Assembly (NCBI GenBank): GCA_016787415.1
Contig: JAEUUT010000196.1
Coordinates: 34,526-98,525 of the forward strand
DNA length: 64,000 nt
Origin: Saprospiraceae bacterium
GTDB taxonomy: Bacteria > Bacteroidota > Bacteroidia > Chitinophagales > Saprospiraceae
Direction of reading: 5' to 3'
Of this stretch, positions 42,590 to 50,705 are shown one piece after another. Under the pieces are notes generated by a model. It did not search any database. It was not told the origin of the DNA and saw nothing but the letters and a program-made list of their open reading frames with translations. Position numbers and translations under genes: made by a program. Each line of letters starts with the position of its first letter. The stretch's first letter is position 1.

Positions 42590-43591
42590 ATGCGTCGTAC
42601 CATACCTTCCACCGACACCCTGGTTCAAGGCATTCGCTCGGGCGACCGGGTGATGCTCGGCCGGGCTATTACGCTTGTCGAAAGCACTTTGCCCGAGCAT
42701 ACAGAACGTGCGCAGGAGGTGGTAAATCATTTGCTGGAGCAATCCGACGCACGTCCTACCCTGCGCATCGGCATCACGGGCGCACCGGGCGTGGGCAAAA
42801 GCACACTCATAGAAGCGCTCGGGCTGTACCTCATCAGACAAGGCCACCGCGTGGCCGTTCTGGCCATCGACCCCAGCAGCGCCGTCAGCAAAGGCAGCAT
42901 TCTGGGCGATAAAACGCGTATGGAACGCCTGTCTACCGAGCCCAATGCCTTCATTCGCCCTTCGCCTTCCGGTGAATCACTGGGCGGTGTGGCGCGTAAA
43001 ACACGTGAAACCATTCTGTTGGTAGAAGCCGCCGGTTATGATATTGTACTGATTGAAACGGTAGGCGTAGGGCAGTCAGAAATTGCCGTACACAGCATGA
43101 CGGATCTGTTTTTGCTGCTGCTGTTGCCGGGCGCGGGCGATGAATTGCAAGGCATCAAACGCGGTATAGTGGAAATGGCCGACCTGCTGGCTGTCAACAA
43201 GGCCGATGGCGACCGCCTGAGGCTGGCCCGCCAGGCACGTGCGCACTACCTCAATGCCGTACACTTGCTGCCTGCCAAACCCAGCGGATATGCGCCGCAA
43301 GTGCTGGAATGCAGTGCCGAGCAAGGTACCGGAATTCCTGAATTGTGGTTGGCCATGGAAACTTATCGCCAACAGGTAACAGAAAACGGGTTTCTTGTAA
43401 AAAATCGCCGTCAACAGGCTGCATACTGGTTCAAGGAAGCCTTGCAGGAAGGACTGCAAAGCCTCTTTTTTCAACAAGCGGAAATCAAGGAAAAATTAGC
43501 CGCGCTCGAACCGCTGATTCAGGAAGGCAAGGTATCTCCCTTCTCTGCGGCCCATGACCTACTGCAAATATTTATGTTGAAAAAAATGTAA
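42590..43591 (+). CDS. meaB: Methylmalonyl-CoA mutase-associated GTPase MeaB
   Basis: A 333-residue G3E-type GTPase that loads and protects the B12-dependent methylmalonyl-CoA mutase. The P-loop GAPGVGKS is at 64-71. IDPSSAVSKGSILGDKTRM and FIRPSPSGESLGGVARKTRE follow, then the Walker B region IVLIETVGVGQSE and the base-recognition AVNKADGD. The C-terminal dimerisation helix has RRQQAAYWFKEALQEGL. No mutase subunits are in the window. Promoter and ATG are almost adjacent. Confidence 0.95.
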   Translation: MRRTIPSTDTLVQGIRSGDRVMLGRAITLVESTLPEHTERAQEVVNHLLEQSDARPTLRIGITGAPGVGKSTLIEALGLYLIRQGHRVAVLAIDPSSAVSKGSILGDKTRMERLSTEPNAFIRPSPSGESLGGVARKTRETILLVEAAGYDIVLIETVGVGQSEIAVHSMTDLFLLLLLPGAGDELQGIKRGIVEMADLLAVNKADGDRLRLARQARAHYLNAVHLLPAKPSGYAPQVLECSAEQGTGIPELWLAMETYRQQVTENGFLVKNRRQQAAYWFKEALQEGLQSLFFQQAEIKEKLAALEPLIQEGKVSPFSAAHDLLQIFMLKKM

Positions 43592-43622
43592 AAAAGTATT
43601 GCAGATTTGAATTCTTTGTTTT

Positions 43623-43630
43623 TACCTTTG
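43623..43630 (+). promoter_or_regulatory. Promoter of a short leader transcript
   Basis: TACCTTTG, exact consensus, with TTTG at 43606-43609 as a plausible -33 element. The transcript would reach an intrinsic terminator after about 60 nt. Confidence 0.55.
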
Positions 43631-43636
43631 CAACAC

Positions 43637-43694
43637 ATAAATGAAGCGTGTTTTGATGGCCCGGCGGCGCGTATGAGCGCTGCTGGGTTTTTTT
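43637..43694 (+). ncRNA. Possible ~60-nt terminated leader RNA or attenuator
   Basis: It lies between the 43623 promoter and the terminator at 43660-43694. It contains a tiny frame, ATG at 43641 to TGA at 43676, encoding MKRVLMARRRV, whose stop falls in the terminator loop. It could be an independent small RNA, or an attenuator ahead of the Wzz/ligase operon. A second promoter-like element (43808) lies after the terminator. Confidence 0.35.
43660..43694 (+). terminator. Intrinsic terminator in the leader of the polysaccharide operon
   Basis: CCCGGCGGCGC pairs with GCGCTGCTGGG (11 bp with two G-T pairs), 6-nt loop, followed by seven T. Confidence 0.7.
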
Positions 43695-43807
43695 ATTTGT
43701 ATTGGCAGGCAGCCATTTTCACACCTTCGGCGTTATCGCGCATGAAATCTTCCACATCTCTGTGTCGGAGTTTTTACATCTACCCTGTTCAAGAAGGCGG
43801 CATTTTC

Positions 43808-43815
43808 TATTTTTG
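43808..43815 (+). promoter_or_regulatory. -7 element of the wzz-like gene
   Basis: TATTTTTG, exact consensus, 76 nt before the ATG at 43892. Confidence 0.5.
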
Positions 43816-43891
43816 CGCCTCTTTTTGACAGGACGTCAGAAAAATCACTTTTTAGCGCTGAGCCCTTAGCGGCATCACAATCGTTACACAC

Positions 43892-45016
43892 ATGAGCAAC
43901 CGCGACAACCTGCTGGGTGTTTTCTCTACTATTTACCGCTGGAGAAAAGCCATTCGGAACATTTGTCTGATTACGTTGATAGGAAGTATTGGCATCACCC
44001 TCTTGATGGATAATTACTACCAGGCAACCACCATTTTTTATCCGGCGAGCCCCGAACTTGCGAATCCTGAACTCATTTTCGGGTATACCAGCAAGGTAAC
44101 GGAATATTTTGGCTCCGACCGCGACCTCGACCGCCTGGTGGAAATTGCCGTGAGCAATGAAGTGGTCGATTATATGGTAGGCAAATTCAACCTTTACGAT
44201 CACTACGACATCGATTCTACCTCCAAACAGGGGCCGCATAAAGTGCGCAAGCAGTTCAGAAAACTTTACTCCGTACTGAAAAACAAAAACGACGCCATAG
44301 AACTCAGCATCGAGGACACCGATGCACAACTGGCAGCCGTAATGGCCAATGCCGCACGCGACAAGATAAATGCCATCGGACAGCGCCTCATAAAAAGCAG
44401 CCAGGCCACGCTGCTAGCAACGTTTGAGGACAATATGACCCGCAAGAAGTCTGAACTGACAACTTTAGCCGACAGCCTGAACAGGTTGAAAAAGTTTTAC
44501 AATATCTATGACGCCGGCTCTCAAGGCGGGCAATTGGCAGAAAACCTCACCAAAGCCGAATCGGAAATCATCCGCGGCAAGGCGCGCCTGGAAGTTTTGG
44601 AAAACAACCCGCTTATCCCGCAGGATACCATCCAGTTTATCAAAGCCGATGTACGCGCCTACGAACGTGAATTATCGCGCCTTACTTCCCCTTCCAATAA
44701 AGATGATCGGCTCAATCTGGAGCGTTTCAACGAAGGATTGCCTCAGGTTTCTATCCTCGCCGATCTACACTATCAGGGACGCAAGCAGTTGAGTTACGAC
44801 CTGGAACGCTACAACCAGATTCTGGCTGCCTACAAAACAGATATTCCATCCCTGCAACTGGTGGAAAGCGCCGAAATGCCCCGGATCAAAAGTCGCCCTG
44901 GCCGTACGGTTATTGTGCTTGCTGCCGTGGTGGCCGCTTTCTTTTTTGCAGTGCTGGCGGCACTTGTTGCCGATGCGTATCGGGATGTTAACTGGGAAGA
45001 AATTAAGAAGCAATGA
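43892..45016 (+). CDS. Wzz-family polysaccharide chain-length/co-polymerase protein
   Basis: A 374-residue inner-membrane protein with a helix near 23-41 (ICLITLIGSIGITLLMDNYY) and one near the C-terminus (TVIVLAAVVAAFFFAVLAALV). Between them is a large periplasmic, largely coiled-coil domain (for example RKKSELTTLADSLNRLKKFY and ARLEVLENNPLIPQD). A Pro-rich motif before the last helix (SAEMPRIKSRPGR) is typical of Wzz. It lacks a kinase domain. It probably sets the length of an O-antigen or exopolysaccharide together with the ligase-like gene 17 bp downstream. Confidence 0.87.
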   Translation: MSNRDNLLGVFSTIYRWRKAIRNICLITLIGSIGITLLMDNYYQATTIFYPASPELANPELIFGYTSKVTEYFGSDRDLDRLVEIAVSNEVVDYMVGKFNLYDHYDIDSTSKQGPHKVRKQFRKLYSVLKNKNDAIELSIEDTDAQLAAVMANAARDKINAIGQRLIKSSQATLLATFEDNMTRKKSELTTLADSLNRLKKFYNIYDAGSQGGQLAENLTKAESEIIRGKARLEVLENNPLIPQDTIQFIKADVRAYERELSRLTSPSNKDDRLNLERFNEGLPQVSILADLHYQGRKQLSYDLERYNQILAAYKTDIPSLQLVESAEMPRIKSRPGRTVIVLAAVVAAFFFAVLAALVADAYRDVNWEEIKKQ

Positions 45017-45033
45017 GCAAATAAACTGACACC

Positions 45034-46476
45034 ATGCTAAACCGCCTCTCCACCTTGCTCGGCATACCTGCCCATCACCCGCAACGCCTGTTGTTCGGCG
45101 TGTTGGCGGTATTGGGCGTGGCGTCGATCTGGGCAGGTATCGGTTTTCAGATGTGGTGGTTGCTGGGCATTCCTGTGGGCCTGACGCTGTTGTGGCTCAC
45201 TGCCGTAGATTTCAAACGTATCTTTTTTCTGTTGCTGGCCAGTCTGCCCCTTTCCATGGAGCAGGAATTGCCGGGCGGCTTTGCTACCGATCTGCCGTCG
45301 GAGCAATTGATGTGGCTGCTCACGCTTTGCGGTATCGGCTGGTTTTTGCGCAATGCGCCGACGATTGACGGGCGCTTTTTGCGGCATCCGCTTACGCTGG
45401 CGCTGCTGCTGCACCTGTGCTGGATCGCCGTGAGCGTGGTGACCTCGCAGGATGTATACGTGTCGATAAAATACTTTCTGGCCAAAGGCTGGTACGTCAT
45501 CGTGTTTTATTTTCTGGCGGCGCACCTGCTACGCACCGAACGCGATTTCAAGGCATTTTTCTGGTGGTTTTTGATACCGCTGCTGATCGCAGTGATTTCG
45601 GTTTTTGTACGCCACGCGGCCATCAATTTTTCCTTTCAGGATGTGGCGTATGTGATGGGGCCGTTTTTCCGCAACCACGTGATGTATGCATGTCTGCTGG
45701 CGATTTTTTTGCCTTTTGTGTGGTATGCCACGTATTGGTACAAGCGCTGGAGCGGCACGTGGTGGTTTCTGGTGCTGACGATTGTGTTTCTACTGGTGGC
45801 TATCAATTTTGCCTACACCCGCGCAGCGTATGTGGCCCTGCTGGCCGCGTTTGGCATTTACTGGATCATGCGCTGGCGGATGATGAAGTTGGCACTGCTG
45901 GGGTTTGTAGTAGTGCTGGGTATTTTTATCAGTTTTGTGGCCAGCAGCGACAACTGGCTGGAGTTTGCGCCCGACTACGAGCGCGCTATCACCCACCAAC
46001 GTTTCGACAACCTGCTGGAAGCGACCACCAAACTCGAAGATATTTCCACTATGGAACGGGTGTACCGCTGGGTAGCGGCCACCTATATGATCAAGGAGCG
46101 CCCCTGGACAGGCTTCGGCCCCGGCAATTTCTACTTCTACTACACCAAATACACGGTGTCGAGTTTTAAAACTTACGTGAGCGACAACCCCGAACGCTCC
46201 GGCATTCACAACTACTACCTGATGACGGCCGTGGAACAAGGCCTGCCGGGGATGGTTATTTTTATTCTTTTTTCGGTGCTCGTCATGCTCTATGGCGAGC
46301 GGGTGTACCACCGCCTGCAACCCGGCTGGCGCCGCCGAATGGCCATTGCCGCGCTCATGTGCTTTATCCTCATCGACATGCTCATGCTGATGAACGACTT
46401 TGTGGAGACGGACAAGATTGGTTCGCTGTTTTTTATGTCAGTGGCAATGCTGGTGAATTTGGGTGGGGAGGAGTAG
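45034..46476 (+). CDS. Second O-antigen ligase (Wzy/WaaL) family protein
   Basis: A 480-residue protein with about 12 membrane segments. The family signature is visible as FAYTRAAYVALLAAFGIYW and IKERPWTGFGPGNFYFYYTK, with a final extracytoplasmic SGIHNYYLMTAVEQGLPGM. It is cotranscribed with the wzz-like gene (17-bp gap). Together with the ligase-like protein at 40025 it suggests a surface-polysaccharide locus with two polymerase/ligase proteins. The stop is only 22 bp from the convergent lipoprotein gene, one of two convergent junctions in the window without a hairpin. Confidence 0.85.
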   Translation: MLNRLSTLLGIPAHHPQRLLFGVLAVLGVASIWAGIGFQMWWLLGIPVGLTLLWLTAVDFKRIFFLLLASLPLSMEQELPGGFATDLPSEQLMWLLTLCGIGWFLRNAPTIDGRFLRHPLTLALLLHLCWIAVSVVTSQDVYVSIKYFLAKGWYVIVFYFLAAHLLRTERDFKAFFWWFLIPLLIAVISVFVRHAAINFSFQDVAYVMGPFFRNHVMYACLLAIFLPFVWYATYWYKRWSGTWWFLVLTIVFLLVAINFAYTRAAYVALLAAFGIYWIMRWRMMKLALLGFVVVLGIFISFVASSDNWLEFAPDYERAITHQRFDNLLEATTKLEDISTMERVYRWVAATYMIKERPWTGFGPGNFYFYYTKYTVSSFKTYVSDNPERSGIHNYYLMTAVEQGLPGMVIFILFSVLVMLYGERVYHRLQPGWRRRMAIAALMCFILIDMLMLMNDFVETDKIGSLFFMSVAMLVNLGGEE

Positions 46477-46498
46477 ATTTGTGGTAGCGTAGTCCCCC

Positions 46499-46888
46499 TC
46501 AATGCTGCTCCGACACAAACAACATCGTATCCCTTACCGGCCGGTCTTTCAGCGACACTTCCAGTTTGATACTTCCAAATACATTGTGCGGATAGTGAAT
46601 GCTATCGTACCCAAAAGCCACGAGCCAGTGCGTGCCTTCCGGTACCGGTTCGATACAGCCCCGCGCATCGGCGCCGGTTCTGAAAGTAGCATCGTAATAA
46701 GAAGGTGGCTGCTGGTAGCCGGGAAATGAATCGGCATTGAATTTCACATACACCGTGGCATTGGGAATGGGGTAATAGTGGTGCGAGGTTTGCACACAAA
46801 TTTTGGTGGGCAAAGGGATGGTATCCGGCGCTTTCCGGCAGGCAAGGAAAGAAAGCAACAAAACAAGGGGTAGAAGTGGGTAGCGCAT
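46499..46888 (-). CDS. Small lipoprotein of unknown function
   Basis: A 129-residue lipoprotein (RYPLLPLVLLLSFLAC, Cys17). The soluble part has IPNATVYVKFNADSFPGYQ and ARGCIEPVPEGTHWLVAFGY, which looks like a carboxypeptidase-regulatory or transthyretin-like beta sandwich with LEVSLKDRPVRDTMLFV at the end. No named family is recognised. The start at 46888 is fixed by the lipobox; a TATTTTCG promoter element lies 34 nt upstream. Confidence 0.72.
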   Translation of the reverse strand: MRYPLLPLVLLLSFLACRKAPDTIPLPTKICVQTSHHYYPIPNATVYVKFNADSFPGYQQPPSYYDATFRTGADARGCIEPVPEGTHWLVAFGYDSIHYPHNVFGSIKLEVSLKDRPVRDTMLFVSEQH

Positions 46889-46922
46889 GGTGATAGTGAT
46901 GTTGGATGAGGTCTTCAACGCC

Positions 46923-46930
46923 CGAAAATA
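46923..46930 (-). promoter_or_regulatory. -7 element (TTCG variant) of the 46499 lipoprotein gene
   Basis: TATTTTCG on the minus strand, 34 nt before the ATG at 46888. Confidence 0.4.
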
Positions 46931-46968
46931 CAACTTTGTTTCCTCACCCGCCAGTCCTGCCAGTTTTG

Positions 46969-46976
46969 TACATTTG
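46969..46976 (+). promoter_or_regulatory. -7 promoter element of fbp
   Basis: TACATTTG, exact consensus, 47 nt before the fbp ATG. Confidence 0.55.
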
Positions 46977-47023
46977 TCCCGCTGCCCGCCCGGCGGTTTT
47001 TACCTAACCACACCACCACCACC

Positions 47024-48091
47024 ATGTCTACCACCACAAAGAAAACGGCAACGCGCAATTCATTGAAAGACAATGCACTGCCTGGCACCCGTATCATTAC
47101 GCTCGACGAATTTATTATCCGCTCCGAAAAGGATTTCGATTACGCTACCGGCGAACTCACCGGCCTGCTGCGCGACATCGGGGTGGCTGCCAAAATCATC
47201 AACCGCGAGGTAAACAAGGCGGGGCTCGTCAACATCATCGGCGTAGCCGACAGCGGTGAAAACCAGAGCGGCGACACCCAGCAAAAACTCGACGTGTATG
47301 CCAACGAAAAACTCATCGAGTGCCTGCAAAACTCTGGTGAATGCTGCGCCATCGCTTCCGAGGAAGACGACGACATCATCCATGTGCCGGAGGTGGGCTC
47401 CAAACGAAGCCATTATGTGGTGATGTTCGATCCGCTCGACGGCTCGTCCAACATCGACGTGAACGTATCCGTCGGCACCATTTTCGCTATTTACCGCCGC
47501 CAAAGCGACGCCAGCGGACCTGCTACCCTCGAAGATTTTTTGCAACCCGGCTCACGGCAGGTAGCGGCTGGATATGTGCTCTACGGCACCAGTACCATTC
47601 TGGTGTACACCACGGGCCGGGGTGTCAACGGATTCACGCTCGACCCCAGCATCGGCGAATTCTGCCTCAGCCACCGCAACATGCGCATCCCGGAAACAGG
47701 TTCTACCTACTCTGTCAACCAGGGCTACTATTCCAAATTCGACCTGGAAATGCGCCGCTACATCGACCACTGCTCCGACCAGAACTACGGCCTGCGCTAC
47801 ATCGGCAGCATGGTGAGCGACATCCACCGCATCCTGATTCACGGCGGCATTTTCCTGTATCCGAGTACGCGCAAATACCCGAAAGGCAAACTGCGCCTGC
47901 TGTACGAATGCAATCCGCTGTCGATGATCGTCGAGCAGGCGGGCGGCAAGGCCATGAACACCCAACTCAAACGCATCCTCGACCTGGAACCTGCCGAACT
48001 GCACCAGCGCGGCACCATCGCGATCGGGTCGCCAGGCATGGTAGATGAATTGAAGGCGTTTATTGAGCGGTATTCGGCCTTACCCATATAA
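47024..48091 (+). CDS. fbp: Class I fructose-1,6-bisphosphatase
   Basis: A 355-residue cytosolic enzyme of gluconeogenesis that hydrolyses fructose 1,6-bisphosphate. Metal and substrate motifs: ENQSGDTQQKLDVYANE, IASEEDDDII, VMFDPLDGSSNIDVNVSVGT, GYVLYGTSTILVYTTG, YIGSMVSDIHRILIHGG and LLYECNPLSMIVEQAGGKA. The start MSTTTKKTATRNS is the first ATG after a consensus promoter. It is slightly longer than the E. coli enzyme (332 residues), mainly at the N-terminus. Confidence 0.96.
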   Translation: MSTTTKKTATRNSLKDNALPGTRIITLDEFIIRSEKDFDYATGELTGLLRDIGVAAKIINREVNKAGLVNIIGVADSGENQSGDTQQKLDVYANEKLIECLQNSGECCAIASEEDDDIIHVPEVGSKRSHYVVMFDPLDGSSNIDVNVSVGTIFAIYRRQSDASGPATLEDFLQPGSRQVAAGYVLYGTSTILVYTTGRGVNGFTLDPSIGEFCLSHRNMRIPETGSTYSVNQGYYSKFDLEMRRYIDHCSDQNYGLRYIGSMVSDIHRILIHGGIFLYPSTRKYPKGKLRLLYECNPLSMIVEQAGGKAMNTQLKRILDLEPAELHQRGTIAIGSPGMVDELKAFIERYSALPI

Positions 48092-48134
48092 GTCGACAGT
48101 CCTGAGTCCTGAGTCCTCAGTCTGTAGCGTACAC
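48092..48134 (+). repeat. Unpaired arm of the GTCCTGA family after fbp
   Basis: The bases after the fbp stop read GTCGACAGTCCTGAGTCCTG, then AGTCCTCAGTCTGTAGCGTACAC. They match one arm of the 55635 element, but no inverted partner follows, so it is probably a decayed element. Confidence 0.7.
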
Positions 48135-48234
48135 GATTGTACTTCTGGGCGGGTGGGGTTGTTTGGGAAAATATGGGGTGACATTAAACACTATTGAGAA
48201 CGGGGCGTTTGTGCATGTTCAAGATAGACTGTTT

Positions 48235-48657
48235 ATGAGCCTCTTATTCTTACTGCTTTTTCACCTGGCGCCGATTGGGGAGCCTGAACTCAAACTCGTT
48301 ATGACCGATATTCGGGAGGCGAAAGGCCGGATTTACGTGGCCGTGTACGACTCGCCGAATAACTATATGTCATACGACCAAAGTAAAATCCGGGCGCGGC
48401 GCGTGCTGGATGTGCGCACCAATGGTTCCATGTCATGCGCATTTCCCGAATTGCCGCCGGGCTCGTATGCCATCACCTGTTTTCACGACATCAACAGCAA
48501 TGGCGAATTAGACACCAATCTTTTTGGCATTCCGAGTGAGCCATACGGAGTTTCGAACAATGTGCGGCCCAAATTCCGCGCGGCCCGCTGGGACGAAGCG
48601 CGTTTTGAATGGAAAAAAGATGGAGCGCCGCTGACTATTCGTCTGGAAAAATGGTAG
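48235..48657 (+). CDS. DUF2141 domain protein
   Basis: A 140-residue exported protein. A short signal (SLLFLLLFHLAPIG) is followed by ELKLVMTDIREAKGRIYVAV, ELPPGSYAITCFHDINSNGELD and IPSEPYGVSNNVRPKF, the DUF2141 signature. The fold is probably a beta sandwich with a Ca-like DxNxNGxxD loop. The function is unknown. The frame opens at 48163, but the ATG at 48235 sits at the signal peptide. The MlaF-like gene follows after 57 bp with its own promoter. Confidence 0.88.
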   Translation: MSLLFLLLFHLAPIGEPELKLVMTDIREAKGRIYVAVYDSPNNYMSYDQSKIRARRVLDVRTNGSMSCAFPELPPGSYAITCFHDINSNGELDTNLFGIPSEPYGVSNNVRPKFRAARWDEARFEWKKDGAPLTIRLEKW

Positions 48658-48685
48658 CAGGGCCCACGCTTTCGTGCGTACTGCC

Positions 48686-48693
48686 TACATTTG
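48686..48693 (+). promoter_or_regulatory. -7 element of the MlaF-like gene
   Basis: TACATTTG, exact consensus, 21 nt before the ATG at 48715. Confidence 0.55.
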
Positions 48694-48714
48694 CTCCGTT
48701 CCAACAACCTCCAC

Positions 48715-49473
48715 ATGATTCGAGCAGAAAACGTTTTTAAAACTTTCGGCGTTCAGCAGGTGCTGAAAGGCATCAATTTTACCTTCGAAGCGGGCAAAAA
48801 CAACCTGATTATCGGTCGTTCTGGCGCAGGCAAAACTGTGCTGCTGAAAATACTCGTTGGGCTACAAACGCCCACCACCGGGCATGTGTTCTACGACGAC
48901 GTCAATTTCACCGCGCTCGATAAAGCGGGTATGCGCGCCATTCGCATGAAAATCGGCATGTTGTTCCAGGGCTCGGCTTTGTTCGATTCGCTCAGCGTGG
49001 AGGAGAACATCCGTTTCCCGCTCGATATGTTTACCAATAAGACCTACAAGGAAAAACTGGAGCGGGTCAACTATTGCCTCGAACGCGTCAACCTGGCTGG
49101 TAACAACAAAAAATACCCTTCAGAACTTTCAGGAGGTATGCAAAAACGCGTTGGTATAGCCCGCGCCATCGTGCTGGAGCCGCAATACCTGTTTTGCGAC
49201 GAACCCAACTCGGGCCTCGACCCGAAAACGAGCATCCTGATCGACGAATTGATCAGCAGCATCACCCACGAAAACAACATCACCACCATCATCAACACCC
49301 ACGATATGAACTCGGTGATGGAAATTGGCGAAAACATCTGTTTCCTTCATGAAGGTCGCCTCGAATGGAGCGGCCACAAGGATGAGGTACTGGCCAGCGA
49401 CAATGAAAATTTACAGTCGTTTATATTCGCTTCCCCCTTCCTGCAACGCTTGCGAAAAGCAGCACTTAAATGA
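48715..49473 (+). CDS. ABC transporter ATPase, MlaF type
   Basis: A 252-residue ATPase with Walker A GRSGAGKT (34-41), Q-loop LFQGSALFDSLSVEENIRFP, signature LSGGMQKRVGIARA (138-151), Walker B YLFCDEPNSGLDP and switch His in IINTHDMNSVMEIG. The GSALFDS and GGMQKRV phrases point to the MlaF (phospholipid/organic-solvent resistance) group that keeps outer-membrane lipid asymmetry. The MlaE permease, usually adjacent, is not within the window on either side; it may lie elsewhere. The stop TGA (49471-49473) is the first TGA of the hairpin arm. Confidence 0.88.
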   Translation: MIRAENVFKTFGVQQVLKGINFTFEAGKNNLIIGRSGAGKTVLLKILVGLQTPTTGHVFYDDVNFTALDKAGMRAIRMKIGMLFQGSALFDSLSVEENIRFPLDMFTNKTYKEKLERVNYCLERVNLAGNNKKYPSELSGGMQKRVGIARAIVLEPQYLFCDEPNSGLDPKTSILIDELISSITHENNITTIINTHDMNSVMEIGENICFLHEGRLEWSGHKDEVLASDNENLQSFIFASPFLQRLRKAALK

Positions 49474-49609
49474 GTCCTGAGTCCTGAGTCGTAAGTCCTA
49501 AGTCTGTAGAGTACACCTGATTACCCTTTGATTGAACTTCAAACTGAAGCCAAAGGTAATCAGGTGTACTCTATAGACTTAGGACTTACGACTCAGGACT
49601 CAGGACTCA
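49471..49609 (+). repeat. Hairpin, GTCCTGA/GTCCTAA heptads, convergent junction
   Basis: Arms 49471-49525 and 49555-49609 (55 bp) pair with one mismatch; the loop is 29 nt. The heptad order differs from the 41366 element, but the inner stem GTAGAGTACACCTGATTACC and the loop (ATTGAACTTCAA..CTGAAGCCAAA) are shared. It contains the ABC ATPase stop and ends 1 nt from the stop of the 49611 gene. Confidence 0.93.
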
Positions 49610-49610
49610 C

Positions 49611-50276
49611 TTATTCATTTTTCTTCTTCTTAAAATCCCCATCCTTCCACGCCTTAAAGAACTGGCCCCAGGCGAGTGGGCTAAAGATATTCATAGGCGG
49701 CGTCTGGCCCAAGTACACATATTCGCGAGATTGCTGGCGCAGGTAGAAATTGGCGCTTTCGCGACCGCCATATGGCACGATATCGGGGTTTTTACGCGCT
49801 TCGGTGAGGTATTCGTTGGCCAGGTTTTCGGTAGCGCGGCGCTGTAGTTCGGGCGTCACATCCATTTTCAGGAATTCCACCTTAAAATGTTCCTTGGAGG
49901 GCCAGGGATAAATCATGGTCATGGGCAGGTTGATCGTATCCTGCGACATGATTTGAATGATGGAATACCGTTCCTGGGTGAGGGTATCGGGTATGGTGAT
50001 GCTAACGGGTTTAAAACCGATACAATTGAAGCGTACCTTATCGCCCGGCTCCACCACAATGGTGAAAAAGCCGCGATAGTCGGAGTAGGTGCCCCGGCGT
50101 TTTTCCGGCAAATACACGGTCGCATAAGGCACCGTAGTGCGGCGGCCATCTACTTCAGCAACGATAATACCCGAGAGTTGCACCGGGGTCGATTTGTCGA
50201 TGACGGGCGTTTCCTGTGCGCGACCAACCGCGCAAAAAGCGATAAAAAAGAGGGAGAACGCAAGAATTTGTTTCAT
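49611..50276 (-). CDS. Exported protein with carboxypeptidase-regulatory-like domain
   Basis: A 221-residue protein with a signal peptide (KQILAFSLFFIAFCAVGRAQ), then a CarboxypepD_reg-like beta domain: VQLSGIIVAEVDGRRTTVPY, ATVYLPEKRRGTYSDYRGFF and KVRFNCIGFKPVSI. The C-terminal half is helical (PELQRRATENLANEYLTEAR). This layout is a common Bacteroidota envelope protein of unknown role. The start at 50276 follows from the signal peptide. Confidence 0.82.
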   Translation of the reverse strand: MKQILAFSLFFIAFCAVGRAQETPVIDKSTPVQLSGIIVAEVDGRRTTVPYATVYLPEKRRGTYSDYRGFFTIVVEPGDKVRFNCIGFKPVSITIPDTLTQERYSIIQIMSQDTINLPMTMIYPWPSKEHFKVEFLKMDVTPELQRRATENLANEYLTEARKNPDIVPYGGRESANFYLRQQSREYVYLGQTPPMNIFSPLAWGQFFKAWKDGDFKKKKNE

Positions 50277-50312
50277 ACTAAACGGGTGGCGCAAGCCGAA
50301 TATGGGTGAATG

Positions 50313-50430
50313 GAGTGATAAGTTATGAGTTATGAATTATGAGTGTTGGTGCTACCCTCAGGCCACTCTATTGACAATGCCAAGTGTAAAGCACCAACAC
50401 TCATAACTCATAACTCATAACTCATCACTC
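50313..50430 (+). repeat. Hairpin, GTTATGA heptad arms, divergent gap before skp
   Basis: Left arm 50313-50353 (GAGTGATAAGTTATGAGTTA and onward to GTGTTGGTGCT) mirrors 50390-50430. Three GTTATGA heptads are on each side, with small differences. The centre contains ATGCCAAG, shared with other elements. It lies 37 nt upstream of the 49611 gene start and 276 nt upstream of skp. Confidence 0.85.
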
Positions 50431-50650
50431 TCAAAGGTACGTCAAAGGAACGCAGCATCAGCAAAGATAGCCCCTGCATGGGTATATGGCTTAACTGAAC
50501 TTTAACTTCTGACGGACTTATTACGTTTGGGCAGGCATTTATGCGGCCTGAAGAGGCGTTTTCAGGGTGAAATTCGTTCTACCTGTCTAAAATGAATGCC
50601 GCTTTTTTTTACTACCCGCCGTTTCACGCTGCTGAACTGCCGCAAAATGT

Positions 50651-50658
50651 TACTTTTG
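50651..50658 (+). promoter_or_regulatory. -7 promoter element of the skp/ompH gene
   Basis: TACTTTTG, exact consensus, 47 nt before the ATG at 50706. Confidence 0.6.
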
Positions 50659-50705
50659 CGACCGTTTTTCGTTTTTCAATTTAAAAAAACACATTTTTTC
50701 AAACG

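Noticed and set aside
43607..43828. 73-codon frame in the wzz leader
   Set aside because: It runs through an intrinsic terminator and a promoter element and has no protein-like features.
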